A DNA stretch of 64,000 nt. It comes from Glossina fuscipes. Taxonomy: Eukaryota; Arthropoda; Insecta; Diptera; Glossinidae. Location: positions 14,162,871 through 14,226,870 of the forward strand of contig NW_023998417.1 of the NCBI RefSeq assembly GCF_014805625.2, given 5' to 3'. Each line of letters opens with the position of its first letter. The first letter of the stretch is position 1. The position numbers were made by a program, and so were the translations under genes. The notes beneath the pieces are model-generated. The model searched no databases. It saw only the letters and a program-made list of their open reading frames with translations, and was not told where the DNA came from. Positions 1 through 13,301 of the stretch are shown here, one piece after another.

Positions 1-2914
1 CCTTTGTAACGACGCCTTCTTTAATTTCCTATTAGTCGGCAGTAATTTTCTTAAGACTTGGTAATAAATGCTTGATGGTATTAATGGATAACTAAAGAAT
101 CTACGCAGGGAGTCACGGCACATTTACTCACTCAAAGAATTGATATACGCTTCACCTGTTCCTATAACAATATTTAGTTAAATATGATTAGCTATCACTG
201 AGGAGGGCATTCATCGTGGCCGTTCTATCTCCTCGTTCCTCGGTTGACTAATGCATACTTTGTGGATTATCCCATCTCCCTCTTAATCCGAAATATGCTT
301 TTAATCACACAAACTTCATATCCCAACTTAAGGTTTTAATAACCCTTCGTGGAATAATTCCAAACCATATATAATAATACAATAAGCCTCAAAATAGTAA
401 GCAACAGAGAGATATCGAACCTATAAGCAGATGTTAAGTCAAACTGATACGATTTGTCTTCGTCGCGTTAGTAACAGTACTCAGGACATGTCTTCTGTGG
501 TCATTTTGCGAAGTGCTTTTAAGTCAACACATACTCTCAGAGCGGGTTGCGGATTGGCTACAACTAAAGGATGACTTATCCTTACGCAGAAATATATGAA
601 ACATATATGAAAACATAAGCGAATTGTTTGTTTGCAATAAATCATATTTTCCGTAAGGTGCCCAGCTTACATTACCACTTTCCTAAACATTCGCTAGTAA
701 AGCAGGATTTACGAAAGAAAGATTTTTCCCGCAAAAACACATCTGACCAAAAATTTATATTTCCTTAACTAACATAATTTATCATATACTACTATTGAAT
801 GCAGTTGAATTGTTAACAAAGGGTTTTATTAAATATTTTCACTTTCTGTACAATTCGCTACAAAAGCATTCGGTTTACATTTTCAGATCAATTATCGTTA
901 TCCGCACTGAAACTATTACGGCTTTATGCCCGAATTCGCTCTTGCTAAAAACCGAAGACAACTGCTTTTCTTTTCAACTTTATTTTGTTGTTGCTATTGA
1001 CTAAATAAAGAAATAAAAAAAAAAAAGAAGAGGATTTTTAAGAAGAATTTTTCAACTATTTTTTATCACATATTTGCTTTAATTCTTTTTATTATTGAAT
1101 TCTTTTAACTTATCTCACATAAGTATATATGGGTATGTAAGTCTATTCACAAAAGGCTGTTTGAGAAAGCTGCTTTTATCTTTGACTAACGCTTAGCTGA
1201 ACTTGGAACGCATGTATATAACTGACTATATATGCATCTTCGTATGCATGATCATAAATAACGATTGTCCGGCAACGATAAAACAGTTTGGAAACATTCA
1301 ATTTAGGAGAGGATGTGACTTGGAAAGAGGCAAAAAACCCTTAAATAATTCGTGAAATTCGTGAACAAAGGAAACGTTCAGAAATTGATGATATATCTGC
1401 CAAGCAGGCGAAGCAGGCGAGTTGCAGTCAAAAAGAAGGGCAAGGGAAAGAAGCGAAAACCACAAAAGGGCTATAAGTTAAACAAAGTTCCATAACTAAG
1501 ATATATATAACTTGAGAAATGTTTTGATGATAGGTGGGCCTATAAGTGGATCGATGCAGGTCAGATTTTTACACCAAATATTTATAGAACTACGGACAAA
1601 TACTACAAATTTCGAATCTTTCCATAGATAAATGCTACTGGGAAGCGAATTGAAATGAACTCGAATAGCTCGATACGCACGGATTTCACTCCTTTCCAAT
1701 ACTAATGGGGTCATGCAGTAGATGAAAGCATGGGTCCTTACTACGGGCTATGAAAGAGTTCCAAGAATGAGTCTGCAATAGTTGACCCAGAACGCGACGA
1801 AAAATTGAGTGCAAGCATTTTTTGTTGTTGTAAAGAGCATTAAGAGCTATCGAGTTGTGCACCCGAATAAAGCGAAAAAAACTGCCTCTCCAAAATGAAG
1901 TGAATTTGATTTTGGAGCTTCTCGTGTTCCCTCAGTTTACGGTTATGCGAATCTAAAGAATTCTCTTAAATAACATTTGACGTAAGTAAATGAAATCAAA
2001 GATTCATTGGCACATTGTTATAACTCGTATATGTAGTAAAGTTTTTAGATTAAAGTAAGAAAGTTTGGATTGTTTATAAGGTAAATAAATACGTGTAGCA
2101 GGTATATAGAGCTATAAGTTAACATAAAAATAATAATGAATTTTTACATTAATTAGATATGAGAATTAAGTCAAAAAAATAGTAGATTTAAGTATAAAGT
2201 TATATGTTTACTTACATTTTTGCTGACAATGGATCATTTTGAACGTTGTTGGCGAATGTTAGTTGGTGTATGGTATTTGAATCTCTCTCACACACACACA
2301 TATACACAGAGGCGAAGGAGAAAAGTATATATAGATTGAAAAGAAGACGATTAAGAAAATTGAAAGAAAATTAGAAAATTAGGTTATAGCGAAAGTCAGA
2401 GAAATAGAAAGACTCACGGATAGGAAAAGAGAGAGATAAAGATATGAAGAAAGGAAGAAAGATAAAGAAAAGAAAGAGAGACGGAAGAGAGAATAAGAAA
2501 AATGTCTTGTATAGTATATAGAAGGGAGAATATAAAAAATTAGATCAAAGAGTGATATATATATATATATATATATTTTTTTTTTTTTATTTTTTTTTTA
2601 ATTTATTTTTTTCGGAGCAATTGCTGGCGATGTGTAGTTTCTTCGCCTTGACGAGTTATGAAACAAGATTTATGAGAAAAGAGAGCATGTGGGTGGTGGT
2701 GATGGATTTCACTACACTCGTTTTTATTTACCGCCATGCTTGTTGAACATTAAATGATATTATTTTTTGTTTTTTCTTTTTATCCCAAAGAACACTTAAA
2801 TCTGGGATTTGTTTGTAAAAACTACTAAATTGTTGTTTTAATGATTAATTTTTTATATTTATTATAATTTTTACTTTTTACTTTTTTTGTCTTTTGTTTT
2901 TACCCAAATATAAG

Positions 2915-2948
<34 letters not shown>

Positions 2949-4633
2949 CGGTTTAACAGCCTAAGTAATGCTTTTTTGCTAATTTTTTTTTAATAAATAT
3001 TTTTTTTAAATTATAATAATAATTTATTCAATTATTTAAACGTTTCAGTTTCTTGATTTTTATTTGAATTATTTTCAATTTTGTTTTATATTTATATTGT
3101 GATTTTCATAAATTTCATCTAAATGAAAGGCATTTTCGTTTTTTGTTTTCATTTTATATACTATTAGATAATCTTTCCTTTTTTGTTTTACAACTTCATC
3201 GCAGTACTTATTCTCTTAAGATCGGATTTATAGAAAGAGAATATACTTTTTTTACTTCTTTTTTTTGGGACTTTTTTTTTTTTTTTTTGAGAAAAGAAGA
3301 AGGAGAGAGAAAAAATGTTACGACTTTATTTATTTATTTACTCTTTTTTTTTTTTTTTTTTTTCTTGTCAACAATAAATGTTTGGGGATGACGTGGAGAT
3401 GTAAACTGAAGAAGAACTATAATGTAACTGTGCAAGTGCATCGCGAGCGATGCCGCTGTATTTTTTAAGTGTCATATCTTAATAGGACTTTCAGACTTTT
3501 GCAGCAGTTTACATTGCATTAGTATTGAAATATTGCATTACACAGAATATTGAAAACGAAAACGAGAAACACTATTAATTAAATAGCCTAAAAAAATAAC
3601 AATAACAATGATAATCACAATGACAATGACAATGACAAGGACTATGACGCTGACGTTGACGTTGACGATAGAGTAAAATTCCGTTTACTACAGATTTCAG
3701 AAAAAAACAAAGATTTATCTTAAAGTTGCTCTTGCTTGAAGTAAGCGAAATATAGTTATATAACTGTTGTGTTGGTTCCTCGCGTCGCGTTTAATTAAAG
3801 GTGAGTGTCTTCTTCTTGTTTTTTTGTTGTTTGTTTTTCAAGTTGTTCACATCGTCACAGTAATAAACTTATCCGTATCCGTGGTATACAGCAAGAGGTA
3901 GTCAAGAGAGTTCGTATCGTCGTTTGCTATCTTTTCAGAAATTTGAAAGAGGTGTAAAGAAGTGTGAGAAGAGGAGCTGAAGTATTTTGTATATACTTTA
4001 TGGAAATTATCTATTACCGATTATATTGTTGTTGTTGTCTTGTTATATGTACATCTGCCATATATATGTATATACTTTTATCATTTAGTTAATTTTTGTA
4101 TAGTTTACATTTTAAAGTACATATATAGATATATACAAGTACATATATGTAATAAGTATATATAAATATGACATTCAGCAGTTTGTTGGTTTATAAATTT
4201 TTAGCAACTTCCCAATGAGAAAATGAAGAATTTGACAAAAGCGTTTCCTCCCTTTTTTCGACTTGCTTCGTCTAACATTTGTTGTTGTTGTTGTCGTCAA
4301 TGTTTGTTTTATTATTATTATTAATAATTGTTTTTTTTTCTCTTCGTTTTTCTTTTTTTTTTTTTTTTTGTATATTATTGGAAATATATATTTTTTTGTT
4401 TGTTTATTGTTGATGTATATATAGAGTTTTATATGTTTATTGAAATATATATATATAGGCATACATATATATATATACATGTATACATATATTTTGTTAT
4501 TTCATTTGTTTGCTTCAACTTTATGTTATTATATTTAAGTGTGTATATATATATATATATTTTTCTTTCCTCTTTTTTTTTGTTTTGTTTTTTATATATA
4601 AATGTGAGAGTAATCTTTTCGTATGATGACATA
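1..4633 (-). other. cpx: cpx 3' UTR and downstream flank, no coding sequence recognised
   Basis: This stretch lies 3' of the complexin stop codon on the minus strand, so its right-hand part should be 3' UTR; where the transcript ends cannot be read by eye. It holds AT repeats at 2555-2576 and 2915-2948, T runs at 3272-3288 and 3344-3363, a GACAAT/GACGTT repeat at 3620-3668, and a purine-rich block at about 2306-2515 that would be pyrimidine-rich in the cpx transcript. Several AATAAA-type signals exist on the minus strand. Short open frames here are dominated by homopolymers and AT repeats and are not credible genes. Confidence 0.5.
3325..3338 (-). terminator. candidate cpx poly(A) signal cluster
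   Basis: Three overlapping AATAAA hexamers are read on the minus strand at 3330-3325, 3334-3329 and 3338-3333, about 1.3 kb past the cpx stop codon. This would fit a long neuronal 3' UTR, but AATAAA is common by chance in sequence this AT-rich, and other copies lie further left (for example 3028-3023). The actual cleavage site is unknown. Confidence 0.2.
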
Positions 4634-4707
4634 TCACTGCATGACACATTTTCCCTCTATTTGAGTTTTTAGCTCATTTACTTGCGTTTCTATTTGATTT
4701 TTCAGTT
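4634..4707 (-). CDS. cpx: complexin, last coding exon with CAAX box (exon 7A type)
   Basis: This is the terminal coding exon of complexin, the cytosolic protein that binds assembled SNARE complexes and controls synaptic vesicle fusion. On the minus strand it follows a clean acceptor (pyrimidine tract, then ACAG at 4708). It supplies two bases that complete a Lys codon, then 23 residues beginning LKNQIETQV and ending EGKCVMQ, then TGA at 4636-4634. It matches the Drosophila Cpx 7A C-terminus from memory. CVMQ is a CAAX box whose final Gln favours farnesylation; in flies this tail is known to anchor complexin to membranes. The Ile codon ATA (4693-4691) and the Asn codon AAT (4678-4676) correspond to the codons that undergo A-to-I editing in Drosophila. 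A non-CAAX alternative exon (7B) was not found. Identification is firm although the exon is too short for ORF finding. Confidence 0.95.
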
Positions 4708-7700
4708 CTGTAAAAAGAAATTGAGTAATGGAAACAGCAATAAATAAGCATTTATAGTAGAGTTAACTACTACAATATTTGTGTTGTTGAACTTTTCATT
4801 CAGTTTGTAAATTTTCTGTGTTTGGTGTCATATATATAAACAAGCACCTCGAGTTAATCTTTTCTTTACCAATTCAGTCACATATGTATATATACATATA
4901 TATAACATCAAGGACACAGTACACTTAATATACATATAATAAAAATGTATAGCCATACACATTTGCTTTTATCGACTTGGTGTGTTGAAAAAAAACCAAC
5001 ATTTACTAATAGCCAAAGGCGGTGTGTATAATTGTATTAAAGAGTCGAATAATTTCAATTCATTAAAAAAAATAACTAAAAAAATAAGTAAAACGACCAT
5101 ACTTTTGCTCTATTTACATGGTGTCTTTTATAAACTTGATGAATAAAATCAATTAAAACAAAATGTCAGTTTAAAAAAATTGAGGAGAAAAAGGAAAAAG
5201 ATTTAATAGAAAGAAAAAAAATATAAAAAAAAAAATATGAAATACAATGCATTTTTAGCCTTTTAAAAGTATTAGTAAATAGTCGTGATTAATACACACA
5301 TAGAGAATAGCAATAGTGGTTTTGTATATTTTTGTATGTATATATAGAAGAAAGAGAGGGAAAAAGCTTCTTTTCTGATGATAGATTCATTTACTTTCTT
5401 TTAACAATATCTTAAGCGTTTTTTTTTCTTTACTCTATTTTATACCTACGTAATTTTAAAATACTTAAACGAATCCTGCAACAACATAATATGCGAATAA
5501 AAACGTGCTTATGAGGCAAAAAAAATAAAGAGGTAGATAAATGACGTGATAATTAACCAAAGCGATATTTTATAAGAGCGGCATACAGATATTTTCTCTG
5601 AAATTCACAAACTGATTTCCGAAAAAATACATACTATATACGTATTGGTATACGTATGTAACACTTTCATGAAATTTACTCGTGTCTGCCTTACTTGCAA
5701 CTTTGTCAAGTTTACGAAAATTCGTTTCAATGAGTGGTAGGAAGTGCGTGAATGCATCGATTTAGAATCGTAAACTGCAGGGGGTTCGTCTACAATCTTA
5801 CGTACGTGTTGATACTGTTAGCTAATCGAGTAAAACTCTAAACCTTTGGTAGTGATTACAAAGTGCCTATGAAAGTCAGCACATCTTTCGCAAACACCCG
5901 AACCGCTGAACCCGCTTCATTCAATGGTAATTATAAATGCAGCCTTTAACTTGTTATTGGGGAAGACGGCAAAATGCCTTCATGTCGGTTGAAAACCTTT
6001 GAACGATAAAGGCTACTGCACAAAGATCTTTGATTGAAGATTTAATAATGGAACGGCACTGACTATAAGAGAAGCGAACAAGATTACTCGATTCGCAATT
6101 CTTGTTCGCCTTAAATGCTGAACCTTTATTACTGCAAAGATCGTACGGTACGATTAATTAGTACTTTTGCCATATGGGATGAAATATCTGGTTCCATTTG
6201 TCGGAATTAGTACAGTCATACACGAACAGTACGAACGAATAAACGAGTATGTTATATGCAGACAGATAATGGTATCATCTAAGCGAGTAAATCAGCTTTT
6301 GCTTAAATAATTCTTAAATAATTTCAACTCAATTTATGTAACGAAGAAACATTCATCATATCATTAATAAGAAAATGCCATTGAATTTAAGTTAACAGTG
6401 CAGCGTAAGGACAAAAAAAAAAAAACGGTTTGCCGCCCGTCATTACCATTAGCTGCGCTATTCCACGGCATTAATTATAATATAAATTTCAAGATTATCA
6501 AGTTGTTTTTACTGCACTTGACGAAGGAAATTGAAAAATTTCCAGTTTTTATATTTTATGTATGCACTACTCGGATATGCAATGTGAACGTGAGTTAGGC
6601 ATTCTGTTTGTAACGCAGTGAACTCAGAGCGCAAATAAAGCATTCTTGAGAGTCTGTATGAATAGGGGCTGGAGTATGAATTGACTGAGCTGCTCTTTAT
6701 CCTTTTAGTGCTTTTTCTATTACCACGAAACTGCAGAATTTCGAGAATGTTCTTCACGAAAATTGCTTGCATCGCACCCAGCTACAAACGCATATTCATT
6801 TTTTATGAGGAGTGGTCGAAATTCAAGCCTTCAAGGCAATAAAGCTCTCTCTTAATTTATTTTATATGCTACTTTCTTCAACAGCAAAAACGTAGATACC
6901 AGCTTAAATAGACTCTCTAAGAATATAAAATATGTTTAATTTATGCACATTCATTTACTAGACGACGGAATGAATGCAGGAAGAGAAAAGCGATATGTTT
7001 TTCGCTAAAAAGCCAAAAAAGTATCAAGAGAAATTAGTTTATTTGTTCATGTGTATATTCCCCACTTATTGTAAGGATCCTTTTGGTAATGTAAAAAAAG
7101 TCTCCGTGGTATGTGTTCCGCTTTTAAATGAAATTTCCCGACTAGAGTGTATTCTGCCCTTTCACATATACATTTTTTCCAAGAAGGTGAACAAAAAAAG
7201 CAAAAAAAGATAGAAAAAAAAGAGAGGAAAACCTTGTTTGCAAAAACATATTTTAATTAAAATGTACTCTACATAGTCTATGTTTTACTTTTTGTGAGAT
7301 TCTGCCAAAATATGAGAATCAGAACGAATCGTAGTTACCCGTCACTCAACTCGGTGCATAGTTTGAAGAAAACACGTCTAGCGACCTCTATCTATATCTT
7401 AGATCGCTATATATATAGATGTCCCTTGAGGGTATGATTGACTGAGCGACAGCAATACATTTGACTTTGATGTGAAATCCAGCCAAAGTAATGGATATAA
7501 AAAGATTAATCTTTGAAATTGGTTATCAGCTAAGACAGATCGGAAATATAAATCTCGACTTTCGAATTCTCTCCCTTACTATATATATATGTGAGCATTT
7601 TTTTTTTTAATTTTTGCAAATTTTTACACAATTTCAATATGGTCGTACATTCGCTTGTACATCGTTGTGCTATAAGGTAACGATCATCATCAGCAGCTAC

Positions 7701-8430
7701 GACAACTGCTTGTGCTAATTGTTAAGTTATGCAGACGTATTTAATGTAAACGCTGATTACGACGAATGCACACGCTGGCGTCAGTTACAGTGGAGGAGAA
7801 AAATTGTGTTACATTTTTAATCTCTTGAAACTCATTAAATTTACATTTCACCTGAAGGATATTCTATAAAAATGAATGCCATTTTATAAAACATACAAAG
7901 CGCACAGATAGTTATTCGCCCATTCGACTATCTCTGCTGGCTTTCCGGGATGATGCACAAACAGACACGCAACCGCACGACCCACGACCAACGTAACGTA
8001 AGAACAAGTGCAAAAGGATGGGACTCACTCTGTGAGATTGTGTGCCGGGATTAACATATTTACTCTATTATCAGGTTATCGTTGAACGTTTTAGTTGTCA
8101 CCCTCTTCCACATACGTACGAAAGTACAAAATAACTAACTAACTATCTGACTGTGGCTGTCTATCAGTTCTTGTACTTGCTCGTAAATGTGTATTTATTA
8201 TGTTCGTCTATCAATTTACTTCATGTGCACAATTTTCATTTAAACATTTATTTTACTGATTGCAAAATTGTTTTACATTTATATTTCAGTGCTTTCACAT
8301 AAGCAACTTGTGTATGCTGTGTATGTCTGCTTAATATTTACTTCATTGAAAGCACGCATGCACGGACACATACGCATCCTTTTTATTTACCTTTTATTTC
8401 AGTTTTATTTTACAACTACGGTTTGAGCAA

Positions 8431-8480
8431 TTGTCGTCGTTGTCGTCGTCGTCTTCGTTGTCGTTGTCGTTGTCGTCATC
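8431..8480. repeat. GTC/GTT trinucleotide repeat
   Basis: An imperfect run of TTG and TCG units, about 50 bp, inside the cpx intron. It has no coding context on either strand. Confidence 0.8.
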
Positions 8481-11400
8481 TCCCATGCAGTTAAAATGAA
8501 AACTCTTGGTGTATATGTTAGTCAATTTGCTTAAGTGGATTCGTAAGAAATCCATGCTTAAGTAATTTTTATGTCCCGCAGCAAGAAAAGTATATCAAAT
8601 TCTTCTTTTCATATAAAAGACTCTGATATAATCATCGGCAATTTAATAAACTGCTCGCGTTTTACATTTCGAAAGAGGTTCTCAAAAATGTGGAAAATGT
8701 CGCTAAGGGAAATTCAAAACTCGCTTTTTTTTATGAGAAACCGACGAAACCTTTATGTCCTCATAATCTCAAGAAACCACACACGTAGAATATTTGATAA
8801 TTGTACAGTGGTGCAATTAAGAATTTAAAACGGTCTTACGACTGCACAGATAGACACAGATTCTAAAGACACTGTTTGTTAACTACGGCAGAAAGATCAG
8901 AGATCGCTGATAATCCCTTGTCATGAGTTTGCGAATTAATTTGCAAATCGTTACGCACTGGAGTTTCATTGTTTGCGATTTAGCGAAATTATTTTTGAGT
9001 CTGATATAGAAATCGATATAAAATAATTCCCAGCTTTTAGAAGCTTAGCCTTGAAAGAAGAACTTTTTACTGTTTATGTAGGCAAGAGAATAATAACAAA
9101 ATATCCGGTCTTCCTCGAGGCTTAGAAGGCAGGAAGCTAACTATAAATGTTGCGTTGACAAGAAAACTTCTTGTAAATGATGTTACAAGTGACAGCGTTC
9201 TCGTAAAGTATTTTTTTTATTTTTTTTGGATCTCTTAAAATAATAGAGAATACCACATTGACATCGCGAACTCAACGCGGCATCTTAGATTAATCCTTGA
9301 TTAAAAACCTGGCTTTGGCTATGCTTAGCGCTATGACAATTTTTTTCTACCTTTTAAATCTACCCTTGACTTCTCAAATTAAGCGTACTCTACTCCCACT
9401 CTTTTCTTCTCATGGCGCCTGTCAAGCAAGACAGTGTATTAAAGTTGCTTTCCCGTCTCTACTAACTTGGATGCACTTAGCCTTGTTATCACACGTTTTG
9501 CTGAACATGGCATCACGTATCCTTGGTTTTTTTGAAATTCTTTTTCGGCGATCAGCGAAAATTGAAATTTTTACAAAGTCTTTCGACTTCAATCGCCTAA
9601 ATTCCTCTTATTTCTACCACTGCGGTTGAAAGACGACTTGCTTAGCTTGATTGTGGATTGTGTCGTACCAGAGGTGTTGAAATCTTTTAATGACTTCACG
9701 AACGTTTTTAGAAGAATAACCTTCGAAGTCTATACTTTCTGCTTGTTTGCTCCTTATAACTATTACTACTAGTAGTAGTAGCAAATTTAGAGAATATAAT
9801 CAATGGAGGGGCCACGGCCGTAATGTCACCTTTATCCGTCTTTAGCTTCTCCTTTTCTACATCTTCGGCGGTTCTAAGCCATTGTTGTGTTATTATTAGA
9901 ATTTGTCTTTGTGTACACTTTTTTTAACGCCATCTAGAATAAGATTCAACGTCTAATTTCTGTTTTAGCTTTGTTTAATCTGAAGGCATTTGTTCCGCTT
10001 AAAGCTAAAATTTATTAAAACTCTTCCTTTTACTTTTTGTGGGCGAGTTGTGCTAGCAAATGTCAGCAATTTTACGGTGGTTCAAGAAAGAGCGAATGAC
10101 GAATGATTTATGCGATTTAAGGTGAAATGAGCCCAAAAACTTTATTTTCAAACCAATATGGAAATCTTAAAAGGAAAATCGGACAGTAAAGCTGTAGTAA
10201 CCTGAGATCCTTTACCTTTTCTATATTACTATAATTCAAGATATTCCTTTCTGTAATATTTTAATTTACGTCTCTCTTCATATAGTCATTAACAATTATA
10301 CCAATTTCTCATTTAGTAAATTACAGTCACAGTCACATCGAGACGCTTATAGTTTTCTTGCTTGTAGAATGTTACGAGAAGCATGACAAGTTACTTAAGC
10401 TTTTATCAAATTTTATGTAAAATAAAAATTGAAATTTTTTTCTTACGGGTTGATAGAGAAACTTGCTTGCCAAAGTGATGGTACTCGTCTAAGATTTACG
10501 CTGCAGCAAAGTGCTTCGTAATAATATGATATGAGCACAAAGTAACACCAACATCACACTAAGTTTTTGTGAAATTACGCGTTCTTGGTAACCATATGAA
10601 AGATTGTAATAAATTTTATGAAACGACAAGTCATTATGTCAAAATGTTAGGAAGTTTCGAAAGGTGTGACCGTAATGGCAAATAATAGCAAAAGCAATGC
10701 AAAATGTTTAACATGTTTTTCGAAAATTTTAATGTATTTTTAAAGCCCGAAAACATTTTTCAAATTTTTTGTTGTAAATACACTAAAATGTATGAAATAA
10801 TCTTAGAAATCGCAATACGAATAATACGTGCAACATGTTCAATGACAATCGAATGTTAGTTTGGCGCTACACGGATTTCATATTTCCATGTTCTACCCAA
10901 ATTCGAAAAGGGGAGGCCAAGAGAGAAACATAGAAAAAATAAATGAAAAGATGAAAGAACCGAACATACTTGAGTATATAGGAAAAATTGGTAGATTACT
11001 AAGCAGTCTAACCCGTGCAGGTAATCTGATGAGCACTGCGAGAAGGAGAGCAAAAAGAAGCGCAGCTGAGTTGGAATATGGGGGCAACCTGATCGGCCTG
11101 AAGATATATGTTGGGCGGAAAGTTGGTAAGTAAGGGTTCTTGTCGAGCCAACTTTTATTAAGAACTCATCGGCACGATGTAAATGCGTTTCGACGCACTG
11201 CTGAATTGAAATTGTTTATTGCGTGTGTGGCTGTACACACATAAAAACTGCCCTAAGTTGAGCTCAAAAATTGCCTGAATAGTGAAGTGTAGGCGGACAG
11301 ACTGCTACCTTACATATAATTAGAAGTTTCTTTTTCACATTCAATTCAACTAACCGACTAACCGACAATAGGTAGATCGAGAAAACTAGGTTCCGTTGTT

Positions 11401-12141
11401 AGCATAATGCTTCTCGATATATATATATTTTCCAAGAATTTTTACGAAAAGCGAATTTCGATTTTTTAATGACTAATGAAGTAAAGTGATGAGACCATGT
11501 TGCATGTAGTCACTAGGCAAGGGAAGTTGCCAAACTTCCAAAACAATTGATCCTGGATTTAATGATCGATGTGTAAGAAATGCATGCCAAAAGAACGATG
11601 ATAATAAAATAAAAAATAATGGAAGAAGACTATGTCAGCGAATCTTAAATATTAAATGTAATCATAATCTCACACTTGTTAACAGTTAAGAGTAGAAAGT
11701 AGAGTAAGTGTATAAAGTTTGTGCATATATTTGAAAAAAATTGCAAAATATATTAAAAAAATTCTTTGCAAATAGAAAGAAAATTTTTAAAGCGAATGAA
11801 ATGAAAAACTATGTTAAAGCTAAAAAGTATGTGAGCTTAGTCGGGCAGAGTGAGTACTTTATTTATTCATTATCGCATTTACTTCTTGTGTACTTTTATA
11901 TATATCACATTTTATAGTGATGCGAGAAAAGACAGACAGTTGCTTTTTTCGCATTTGCTTACAAAGCACAAATAAAATAATAATAACAATAAAAAAAAAA
12001 AAAAAAAACAAAAAGCAGTAAGCAAATGGCAGAAGAAGTTGCAAATAGAAAAAAAGAATAAGAAGCAAATGAAAACAGTTGAAGCCGAATGAAAAACAAA
12101 TGCTTTTTGCAGAGTTACTGACACCGAATACATACATATGC

Positions 12142-12343
12142 ATATATATATATATATATTCTACATATTTTATTATGCTTTTAAAAACGTTGACACACAC
12201 ACACACACACACACACACACCGAGATACATACAACCACAGCCACACACCCCATATACGCATATAGACGAGTCCGTAGAGATAAGTTGTTAGTTGTACCGT
12301 CCATCATCATCATCATCGTCATCATCGTCGTCGTCGTCATCAT
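12142..12343. repeat. cluster of AT, AC and CAT/CGT microsatellites
   Basis: Three simple repeats lie close together: AT at 12142-12159, (AC)14 at 12193-12220 and CAT/CGT at 12302-12343. Short frames through them translate into low-complexity strings and are artefacts. Confidence 0.85.
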
Positions 12344-13242
12344 AGTAGGAGGAGATAGATAGACAATGATCTATGCATGAGAGTGCTGCTGTCGGTTGAT
12401 ATTGTAAAAAATTCTCGTAAGCCTGCAGGCGGCATATCCGTCATAGTGCTGTAGTTCCGCTTAAAAGTTTTCAAAACTTTCGTTTACAGCGCAATGAGTT
12501 TAGTTTTTTGGTCGGTGGTATTATATTTTTATTTTTTCCTTCTTTTGTGTTATTTTCTATTGACTTTACGATTTTTGTTTAAATATTTATTGTGCATATA
12601 TTTATCTATTTTATTTATTTATTTTTCGTTGATCTTTTTATTTGTTATCCCAGGATGAACATTGTGACAGTTTAATGTTATTGTCATCAAAAAAAAAAAA
12701 AAAAAACAAACAAACAAACAAACTTCCTTTAAACAAATAATTTAATTGAACATTGAAGAGGTCGCAGTGTTGGTATTGTTTAAATCGTTTTCGTTCAGTG
12801 TTTTTCTGAGTGTGTGTGTGTGTTCAATATTGATTGATATTAAATGCGGAAACAATTTTATAGAATAATATTTAACATAGGATAGAAGCAAATTTATACT
12901 TTTACAAACATACGCACACATAAAATCTAGATAATAGAGATTACAGTAGTAATGAAGAAGATCGTTGCAGCTGAATAGAAGAAAACTTAGGATACAACAT
13001 CGATACTAAAGTTAAGTTAAAGTTAAGTTTATTAACTTTAACTTTATTTTGCTTTCTTAGGTATGATTTTGATATTATTTTGTTGGAATGAAGTGTGTCG
13101 TTTAGCGTAGGGTGAATAATATTTTGTGTATTTTAATAGCACAAAAAAAGTTTAGATTAGCTGTATAAAAACTTTGAAAGAGGTGTTCATTACGTTGAGA
13201 TAGATATTCGAAATATTAATAAATAAAAGAATGCATAGAGGG

Positions 13243-13264
13243 ATATATATATATATATACATAC

Positions 13265-13298
<34 letters not shown>
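13243..13298. repeat. AT-rich dinucleotide repeat next to a cpx donor site
   Basis: About 56 bp of AT units with interspersed ATAC, beginning 22 bp into the intron on the 3' side of the donor at 13319. In the cpx transcript it would be a UA repeat close behind the exon. Confidence 0.85.
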
Positions 13299-13301
<3 letters not shown>

